From assembly GCA_021014945.1 (NCBI GenBank), contig MU266865.1:1-10691 (forward strand): a DNA stretch of 10,691 nt, written 5' to 3'. The notes under the pieces were generated by a model that searched no databases, was not told the origin of the DNA, and worked only from the letters and a program-made list of their open reading frames with translations. How positions within the stretch are numbered: position 1 is the first letter of the stretch; each line of letters begins with the position of its first letter. The position numbers were made by a program, and so were the translations under genes. Below are positions 8,583 to 10,691 of the stretch, one piece after another. Source of the stretch: Leucogyrophana mollusca. Taxonomy: Eukaryota; Basidiomycota; Agaricomycetes; Boletales.

Positions 8583-10451
8583 ATGGATCTTACTAAGGAA
8601 AGCACACCTTCCAACAGTACAATCTTTGTGGCCGCCGAGAACTCACAGTTGACGCGTATCTCCGTGGAAGACGTGAAGCACGAGGAAGTGCCCGCTAAAA
8701 CTATTCCTGAATTTCCGGAAGGTGGACGTGCAGCGTGGGCCACTGCACTTGGAGCGTTAGTGTTCTCAAAGGTCGCTTGCTTCTCCCATGACTAACAGTT
8801 CGTTCTGCAGCGCTTTGGTTCAGTTCTGTGGTTTTGGGTGAGCACGCTTTCAAACATTGGTGACTTGCTCTAATGTGCTCGCACAACGAAGGTACACAAC
8901 CTCGTTTGGCGTCTATCAGGGTAAGACACTTCTATCCCAACAGAGCATGATATTAAGTCCCGTACAGATTTCTTCGTCCAACACTACCTTACCAACGAGT
9001 CCGCCTCGACCATTGCGTGAGTGGTTTTTTGTAGTACTGCTACATCTTCAGTCTCACCTAGTATTCAACCCAGGTGGATCGGGAGTTTGAATGCCTTCCT
9101 GACGGTCGCATGCAGTATAGTATCAGGGCCGCTTTATGATCGAGGATATTTGTAGGATTTCCCCAGGTCGCGAGGCGTTTGTGAGCTCACCGTCTGCCTC
9201 TCCAGCTACCATTTGATGATCAGCGGCGCGTTGCTGCAATCATTTTCCCTGTTTATGCTCTCTTTGGCCAAACCCGGGGGCTTTTATCAGGTAAGGAGGT
9301 GGAAAGTGCTTTGTCGCATATTTGTATTCAGTGTCCTTGTAGGTATTCCTTACCCTCGGATTGGGAAATGGACTCGGTCAGGGACTTCTATACGTACCTA
9401 CCATGGCCGTCGTGTCGCAATATTTCCGGAGAAGGCGGACATTTGTGATGACACTCGTGGCCTCAGGCTCGTCTGTTGGTTCTGTGATCCATCCGATCAT
9501 GCTCAACAACCTTCTCAATGGTCCAGTCGGGTTCGCGACCAGCGTCCGTGCCAGCGCGGGCCTTGTCAGCGTCTTGTTGCTAATTGCCTGCTTGCTGATG
9601 CGCACCAGGCTTCCACCACCCGCAATAAAAGCCAGCTATTTCCAAGTAGCGAAGCGAGCTTCGAGCGACTCGGCCTTCGTTCTTGTGACCATTGGGTATT
9701 GTTCTTGCCACTTCCAATGTGGCTCACTTGTCTCTGATCATGGCACTTTCTTTAGATCATTGCTTTTCTGTTCCGGATATTACTATCCGTATTTCTACTT
9801 GCAGCTAGATTCGGTACTGCATGGGTTGAGCGAGTCGTTCTCTTTCTACACGGTGAGTGGCGACTCCAGAACAACAGCAGTTCAAGCTAGTTGTTCACAC
9901 ATTTCCTCAGCTGGTCATCCTGAATGCCTCCAGCTTTGTCGGGCGGTTCACCTCTGGCTTCCTGGTGAGATACATTGAGGTACCGGCCTTCATCACCATC
10001 GCGGCTGTAGGGTGCTCTGCAGTTATTTTTGGGATGATTGGACTCGGCAGCCTTGCCAGCTCTGTTCTCATCGGAATCACTTTCGGGTACTTCGCCGGTG
10101 TTTGTGAGATGTCCATGCGCTTTATCCTGAAGTCACCCCCCTAACCAACAATCCTAGTCATTGCGATGATGTCGCCTCTTGTGGCTACCCTCACTCCAGA
10201 TTTGTCTGAACTCGGGTGAGTCAATCCCCATTGCTTACTCTTGAGTTATCGGCAGACAGTTACGTTCCTTACAGCGCACGTATGGGTATTTACATGTCAG
10301 TCGCAGGTTAGTTACCCCATAGATATCTCAAATCTTGTCATTGAACTAATCTCCTATTGGCATCTAGCGTTTGGGATCCTAATCGGTAAGTCGGCTCCTC
10401 AACGCGACACACACAGGAATCGTAATAGGACCCCTGAAAGTTCCTATGTAA
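8583..10451 (+). CDS. MFS monocarboxylate-type transporter, 3' end disrupted
   Basis: Plasma- or organelle-membrane transporter of the major facilitator superfamily, monocarboxylate-porter type (fungal Mch/MCT-like); the substrate is unknown. Deduced exons: 8583-8755, 8811-8837, 8892-8920, 8968-9016, 9074-9151, 9206-9290, 9343-9695, 9756-9852, 9911-10103, 10158-10215, 10275-10306, 10368-10385, all in frame (397 codons). Family marks: hydrophilic N-terminus, then FPEGGRAAW before TM1, LVQFCGFGYTTSFGVYQ, SGPLYDRGY in the TM2-3 loop, GLGNGLGQGLLYVP, the loop YFRRRRTF with GSSVGSVIHP, TPDLSELGARMG, and TM11 with AAFGILIG. After that the fit fails. A tentative 13th exon (10417-10451; 31-base intron, unusually short) would add GIVIGPLKVPM and stop, about 408 residues. 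Alternatively the frame reads through to 10651. Either way the final TM segment and tail, roughly 40 residues in relatives, are absent, so the protein is probably truncated. The remainder could lie beyond the window if something has inserted here. Confidence 0.85.
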
Positions 10452-10473
10452 CCCTGTTCGCGGAGGGGTCGTT

Positions 10474-10578
10474 TTTGTCCGGACACCCCCTGTGCTCATT
10501 TGTCCGGACTTTGCAGAGGGTTCGAACATTAGGTCAAATTTGTCCGGATGGCCGCACAGGGTTCAATAAAACTCAAAA
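10474..10578 (+). repeat. Degenerate tandem repeats with TTTGTCCGGA units
   Basis: The decamer TTTGTCCGGA occurs three times (10474-10483, 10499-10508, 10539-10548). The last two copies head a longer tandem unit of about 40 bases: both continue after a variable stretch with GCA(G/C)AGGGTTC and then AT-rich sequence ending in CAAA. The first copy lies within TGTCCGGACA (10476-10485), a perfect 10-base palindrome. Arms AACCCTGT (10450-10457) and ACAGGGTT (10556-10563) form an inverted repeat around most of the block. It replaces sequence expected to encode the end of the transporter. Confidence 0.7.
10565..10570 (+). terminator. Possible polyadenylation signal AATAAA
   Basis: A canonical AATAAA lies about 115 bases past the tentative transporter stop, followed by an A7 tract (10574-10581). 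A second AATAAA is at 10634-10639. Either could serve the truncated transporter transcript. Fungal 3'-end signals are loose, so use is not certain. Confidence 0.35.
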
Positions 10579-10587
10579 AAATCTCCT

Positions 10588-10609
10588 TGCGGGCGCCCTA
10601 GCGCCCGCA
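10588..10609. repeat. GC-rich perfect hairpin
   Basis: Arms TGCGGGCGC (10588-10596) and GCGCCCGCA (10601-10609) are perfectly complementary over 9 bases around a CCTA loop. A second, weaker inverted repeat TGGTCG / CGACCA (10622-10627 and 10640-10645) follows, then CTAG at 10648-10651. The hairpin lies just after the tandem-repeat block and the first AATAAA. It could be the end of a small mobile element or a 3'-end RNA structure; neither can be shown from this window. Confidence 0.65.
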
Positions 10610-10691
10610 GACATGTACAAATGGTCGATGAGCAATAAACGACCAACCTAGTAAGTCAATCACCGTCTGAAACATCCCCCACCACCAAACC

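Noticed and set aside
10588..10651. Helitron 3' end (hairpin followed by CTAG before T)
   Set aside because: The GC hairpin is 38 bases from CTAG, farther than the usual 10-12 bases, the nearer inverted repeat is weak, and no 5' TC end or Rep/helicase gene is visible.
10241..10651. 136-codon plus-strand open frame as a separate gene
   Set aside because: Its first part overlaps spliced transporter exons in other frames and its second part runs through the repeat block; it has no independent support.
1..10691. CRISPR arrays, tRNA or rRNA genes, bacterial operons, toxin or viral genes
   Set aside because: No regularly spaced identical repeats with spacers, cloverleaf signatures, rRNA-like sequence or recognisable viral or toxin domains were found; intron-rich genes mark eukaryotic nuclear DNA.

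Overview
The window looks like nuclear DNA of an agaricomycete (mushroom-forming basidiomycete) fungus. The two recognisable genes are cut by many short introns (mostly 46-65 bp, GT...AG), carry exons as small as 18-35 bp, and encode protein families typical of wood- and litter-decay fungi. No bacterial operon, rRNA, tRNA or CRISPR signal was seen.

Layout. Positions 1-2760 hold no intact gene that I recognise. On the minus strand there are coding-looking remnants: a terminal exon at 1012-891, and a longer decayed gene from about 2749 down to a stop at 1686 that carries an in-frame stop and a frameshift. A G-rich tract lies between them. Positions 2803-4977 (plus) hold a cytochrome P450 gene that I could assemble as 13 exons and 511 residues, with transmembrane anchor, I-helix AGSDTT, ExxR, FDPQRW and the haem-cysteine loop all present. 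Positions 5000-8560 hold no intact gene. They contain a small plus-strand ORF, a possible minus-strand terminal exon, and a clearly decayed minus-strand WD40 beta-propeller gene (about 7680-6972) with several frameshifts. Positions 8583 to about 10436 (plus) hold an MFS transporter of the monocarboxylate-porter type. Twelve exons are well supported through transmembrane segment 11, but the usual end of the protein (TM12 and tail) is not there. The sequence after it (10437-10691) is unrelated to the family and carries tandem degenerate repeats, a GC-rich hairpin and two AATAAA signals.

Functional reading. A P450 and an MFS carboxylate-type transporter on the same strand, about 3.6 kb apart, could belong to one oxidative or secondary-metabolite neighbourhood, but relics of at least two other genes lie around them. 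The region therefore also reads as a rearranged, gene-eroding accessory segment in which the P450 survived intact and the transporter lost its 3' end. No complete novel system could be demonstrated. The most unusual structures are the repeat/hairpin block that replaces the transporter's 3' end and the layered gene relics on the minus strand.
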